Below, one piece after another: positions 4,214 to 6,607 of a stretch of DNA of 6,607 nt. The stretch spans positions 11,180 to 17,786 of the forward strand of contig VBPB01000186.1 of the NCBI GenBank assembly GCA_005893365.1, written 5' to 3'. The stretch comes from Candidatus Eiseniibacteriota bacterium (GTDB taxonomy: Bacteria > Eisenbacteria > RBG-16-71-46). Both the position numbers and the translations under genes were made by a program. Within the stretch, counting starts at the first letter, position 1. Every line of letters starts with the position of its first letter. The notes below the pieces were generated by a model. It ran no database searches. It worked only from the letters and a program-made list of their open reading frames with translations, and was not told the origin of the DNA.

Positions 4214-6607
4214 ATGTCCGAATCCTACGTCTATTCGTTCGGTGAAGGCCGAGCCGATGGCAATGCCGCCATGAAGGACCTCCTGGGCGGCAAGGGCTCC
4301 GGCCTCGCCGAGATGACCAACGCCGGTGTGCCGGTGCCCCCGGGATACACCGTCACCACCGCCGTGTGCCGCGCCTACTACGCGACCACGCGCACCATGC
4401 CGGCGGGATTCCAGGAGCAGCACGACGCCGCGCTGGCGCTGCTCGAGCGCCGGATGGGCAAGCAACTCGGCGACCCCAAGGACCCGCTGCTGGTGTCGGT
4501 GCGCTCGGGCGCCAAGTTCTCGATGCCCGGCATGATGGACACCGTCCTCAACCTCGGGCTCAACGACCGCTCGGTCGCGGGGCTCGCGGCGCGCGCCGGC
4601 GATCCGCGCTTCGCCTGGGATTGCTATCGGCGCTTCATGCAGATGTTCGGCTCGGTGGTGCTGGGGCTCGAGAAGCGCGACTTCGAGGCCCACCTCGAGC
4701 GCTTCAAGCACCAGCGCCGGGCCAAGACCGACCAGGACCTGTCGGCCGACGATCTCAAGGCCCTGGTGGCGGAGTTCAAGGCCCTGGTGCGCCGCCACAC
4801 CGGCAAGGAGTTCCCGCAGGACCCGCGCCAGCAGCTGGAGCTGGCGCGCGAGGCGGTCTTCCGCTCGTGGATGAACGACCGCGCCATCTACTACCGCAAG
4901 CAGAACCGCATCCCCGACGACATCGGCACGGCGGTCAACGTGCAGGCGATGGTGTTCGGCAATCTCGGCCCGACCTCGGCGACCGGCGTGGGCTTCACCC
5001 GCAACCCGGCGACCGGCGAGAACCGCTTCTACGGCGAGTACCTGACCAACGCGCAGGGCGAGGACGTGGTGGCCGGGGTGCGCACGCCGCGCCCGATCGC
5101 CGAGCTCGAGCAGGAGATGCCGTCGGCCTACCGCCAGCTGCGCGAGATCACCGCGCGGCTCGAGCGCCACTACCGCGACGTCCAGGACTTCGAGTTCACC
5201 ATCCAGGAAGGCACGCTCTACCTGCTGCAGACGCGCAATGGCAAGCGCACCGCCCAGGCCGCGGTGCGCATCGCGGTGGAGATGGTGAACGAGGAGCTCA
5301 TCAGCAAGGAGGAGGCGATCCTGCGCGTGGACCCCGCCTCGCTCGACCAGCTGCTCCACCCGCAGCTCGATCCGAAGGCCAAGCTGCCGTTGCTGGCCAC
5401 CGGCCTCGCGGCCTCGCCCGGGGCCGCGGTCGGGCGCGCGGTGTTCAGCGCCGACAAGGCCGCCGAGGTCGGCGGCAAGGAGCACGTCATCCTGGTGCGC
5501 AAGGAGACGACGCCGGACGACATCCACGGCATGGACGCGGCCCAGGGCATCCTCACCGCGACGGGGGGGATGACCTGTGTGGCCGGCGAGACGATGATCC
5601 TCACCGACCGTGGTCTCCGAACCGCCGAGGAAGCCTTCGCCGCGATCGAGGGCGGCGAACGGCCGAAGATCCTCTCGTTCGACACGCAGGCGATGCGGCC
5701 GGTCTGGCGTCCCGTGATCGCCGCCGGGCGGCGGATGTCCGATGTCATCACCATCGGGGTCTCGCAGACCGGACGAGCGGAGCGGAATGTGGCGCGGCTC
5801 ACCGCGGACCATCGAGTACTCGTCATCGAGGACCGCAGGCTCGTCAAGCGGCGGCTGGAATCCGCGCTCGCTCGCGAGGATTTCCTGGTGGTCGTGGACC
5901 AACTCCCCGCCGTCGGGGTGGACGAGTCAGCACCGGAGAAGGCCTACGTCGCCGGAGCGCTCTTCTCGGACGGACATGTCCGGGTGAGACCGACGAAGGG
6001 TCTCGTCGTCTTCGTGCAGAAGCCCACCGAGGCCAAGGATGCCTTCATCTCGACGGTCGAACGACGCTTCGAGACGGCCTTCCAGACGCCCCTGAGGCGA
6101 GGGCGCCTGCGCTGGTCGCGCGGCGTGCTGCGAGGTCGGACGATCGAGGGCTTCGTGCAGGACAGCCGCTGCACGCGCCGACACGTGGCCGTCGCCCTGG
6201 ATGCGATCCGCTCCGCGGCAGACGCCTGGGTACTGCGGCAGTCGGAATCGGACCTGTTGGAATTCCTGGCCGGCTATGTCGATGGTGACGGGACCTACGC
6301 CGCCACCTCGAGCCCGGTCCGCCTTCAGATCGTGGTCGCCGCGGGCAACCGGACGCTGTTGCGGGCCATCGTCCTCGCCGGACTGCGGCTCGGCATCGTG
6401 CCGCAGGTCTCCCGCAATCGTGAGGCTAGCCTGGTCCAGATCACCGAGCGCGTCGGTGACATCCTGGCGCGGGCGAAGCGCGTCCACGGTGACGTCCGTG
6501 AGCGCCTCGTCGAGTCGCGGTGCCTCTCGGTCAAGGCGGTCGCGGGCGACATCGCCGAGCAGGTCAATTACATGGGCCGCATCCGAGAGGGATGCAAGCG
6601 CAACCTG
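4214..6607 (+). CDS. ppdK: Pyruvate, phosphate dikinase, N-terminal part, interrupted in frame by an intein (3' partial)
   Basis: PPDK interconverts pyruvate, ATP and Pi with PEP, AMP and PPi in the cytoplasm, through a phosphohistidine that swings between the nucleotide and PEP/pyruvate sites. Residues 1-454 align almost gaplessly with the Clostridium symbiosum enzyme as I recall it. ATP-grasp domain: LLGGKG with K27, VSVRSGAKFSMPGMMDT with R97, GTAVNVQAMVFGN, GVGFTRNPATGE, INAQGEDVVAGVRTP-like segment, and DFEFTIQEG with D325 and E327, then LLQTRNGKRT with R341. These match K22, R92, D321, E323 and R337 of the clostridial enzyme. The phosphohistidine domain starts near ATGLAASPGAAVGRAV and runs to GILTATGGMT. 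Thr454 is followed not by Ser-His but by the intein Cys1 (codon 455). The PEP-binding TIM barrel and the catalytic His are beyond the window; usual mature length is about 880 residues. Thr450 stands where most PPDKs have Arg. The frame stays open through codon 798 at the window edge, so this is not a frameshifted gene. It is probably a separate transcription unit from the protease genes. Confidence 0.96.
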   Translation, partial: MSESYVYSFGEGRADGNAAMKDLLGGKGSGLAEMTNAGVPVPPGYTVTTAVCRAYYATTRTMPAGFQEQHDAALALLERRMGKQLGDPKDPLLVSVRSGAKFSMPGMMDTVLNLGLNDRSVAGLAARAGDPRFAWDCYRRFMQMFGSVVLGLEKRDFEAHLERFKHQRRAKTDQDLSADDLKALVAEFKALVRRHTGKEFPQDPRQQLELAREAVFRSWMNDRAIYYRKQNRIPDDIGTAVNVQAMVFGNLGPTSATGVGFTRNPATGENRFYGEYLTNAQGEDVVAGVRTPRPIAELEQEMPSAYRQLREITARLERHYRDVQDFEFTIQEGTLYLLQTRNGKRTAQAAVRIAVEMVNEELISKEEAILRVDPASLDQLLHPQLDPKAKLPLLATGLAASPGAAVGRAVFSADKAAEVGGKEHVILVRKETTPDDIHGMDAAQGILTATGGMTCVAGETMILTDRGLRTAEEAFAAIEGGERPKILSFDTQAMRPVWRPVIAAGRRMSDVITIGVSQTGRAERNVARLTADHRVLVIEDRRLVKRRLESALAREDFLVVVDQLPAVGVDESAPEKAYVAGALFSDGHVRVRPTKGLVVFVQKPTEAKDAFISTVERRFETAFQTPLRRGRLRWSRGVLRGRTIEGFVQDSRCTRRHVAVALDAIRSAADAWVLRQSESDLLEFLAGYVDGDGTYAATSSPVRLQIVVAAGNRTLLRAIVLAGLRLGIVPQVSRNREASLVQITERVGDILARAKRVHGDVRERLVESRCLSVKAVAGDIAEQVNYMGRIREGCKRNL
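5576..6607 (+). mobile_element. Intein with LAGLIDADG homing endonuclease, inserted in the PPDK catalytic loop (3' partial)
   Basis: At codon 455 the PPDK sequence is replaced in frame by at least 344 residues with intein features. It starts with Cys1 in CVAGETMILTDRGLRTAEE, matching splicing block A (Cys, then a GDT-like turn and a T-x-x-G). Block B is RLTADHRVLV, with T76 and H79 of the TxxH motif that assists the N-terminal acyl shift. An endonuclease domain follows from about residue 120. The splice junction lies after Thr454, so the first C-extein residue should be Ser and the next the catalytic His. The C-terminal splicing blocks (F with its His, G ending in His-Asn) are not in the window, so splicing competence cannot be judged fully. 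Arginine codons differ from the flanking gene: CGC is about a third of 47 here but most in the extein, and CGA occurs eight times here against once there. As I recall, an archaeal PEP synthase intein (Methanocaldococcus jannaschii) occupies the homologous loop. Confidence 0.93.
5936..6530 (+). other. LAGLIDADG (DOD) endonuclease domain within the intein
   Basis: The first motif is YVAGALFSDGHV (from 5945; acidic residue D132 of the intein at 5969-5971). The second is LEFLAGYVDGDGTY (from 6257; D238 at 6287-6289). They are about 105 residues apart, normal for a single-chain two-motif enzyme. Both acidic residues expected to coordinate the catalytic metal are present. The segment after motif 1 (VVFVQKPTEAKDAFISTV then RRFETAF) also matches the family pattern. 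Such enzymes cut the empty target allele, here an intein-free ppdK, so the element copies itself by repair. Nothing visible suggests decay: no stop, frameshift or lost motif. The domain borders are approximate. Confidence 0.88.

Noticed and set aside
4136..5902. 588-codon minus-strand open frame opposite PPDK and the intein start
   Set aside because: It is antisense to highly conserved PPDK codons, has a biased composition and no recognisable motif. It is explained by GC-rich codon structure.
4366..6288. 640-codon + strand open frame overlapping PPDK in another frame
   Set aside because: It is a shadow of the PPDK and intein frame, with Arg/Gly/Ala-rich translation and no domain. The frame starting at 4214 carries all the conserved motifs.
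5576..6607. Frameshift, pseudogene or assembly chimera replacing the PPDK C-terminus
   Set aside because: The frame is unbroken for 344 codons, the junction falls precisely at a catalytic-loop residue, and the new sequence begins with intein block A and carries block B and both endonuclease motifs in the right order.

Overview
The window is a GC-rich bacterial segment with all genes on the + strand. The first gene is cut at its 5' end and the last at its 3' end. Arginine is mostly CGC in the host genes. The first gene is a secreted subtilase ending in a FlgD-like beta-sandwich, followed by two signal-peptide-bearing M16 proteins. Together these suggest a high-GC diderm bacterium, possibly of the FCB-related lineages (Eisenbacteria, Gemmatimonadota and similar). 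That placement is inference; no rRNA or marker gene is present.

Layout. Bases 1-600 hold the C-terminal end of an S8 serine protease with its catalytic Ser motif. Bases 656-2017 encode an M16B zinc-protease-like protein. It overlaps by four bases (ATGA) a second gene at 2014-4101, which fuses a non-catalytic M16-like half to a C-terminal domain resembling the LolA/LppX lipoprotein-carrier fold. These three genes read as an envelope proteolysis cluster. Both M16 proteins depart from the HxxEH zinc motif: the second has the usual loss of a partner subunit, and the first carries HLFER, with Arg at the second zinc-binding His.

A GC hairpin spans the stop codon at 4101, and a weak promoter candidate lies in the 112-base gap that follows. 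The last gene starts at 4214 and is pyruvate, phosphate dikinase (PPDK). It matches the bacterial enzyme almost without gaps through the ATP-grasp domain and into the phosphohistidine domain, up to GGMT of the catalytic loop GGMTSHAA.

The main discovery is at that point. At 5576 the PPDK sequence stops, and the same reading frame continues for 344 codons to the window edge as an intein. It has Cys1, a block A-like start, a TxxH block B and two LAGLIDADG-type endonuclease motifs. The intein sits between the Thr and the Ser-His of the catalytic loop, so the enzyme should be unable to carry phosphate until the intein splices out. Arginine codon use in the intein differs sharply from the flanking PPDK, consistent with horizontal arrival. 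The intein C-terminus and the rest of PPDK lie beyond the window.
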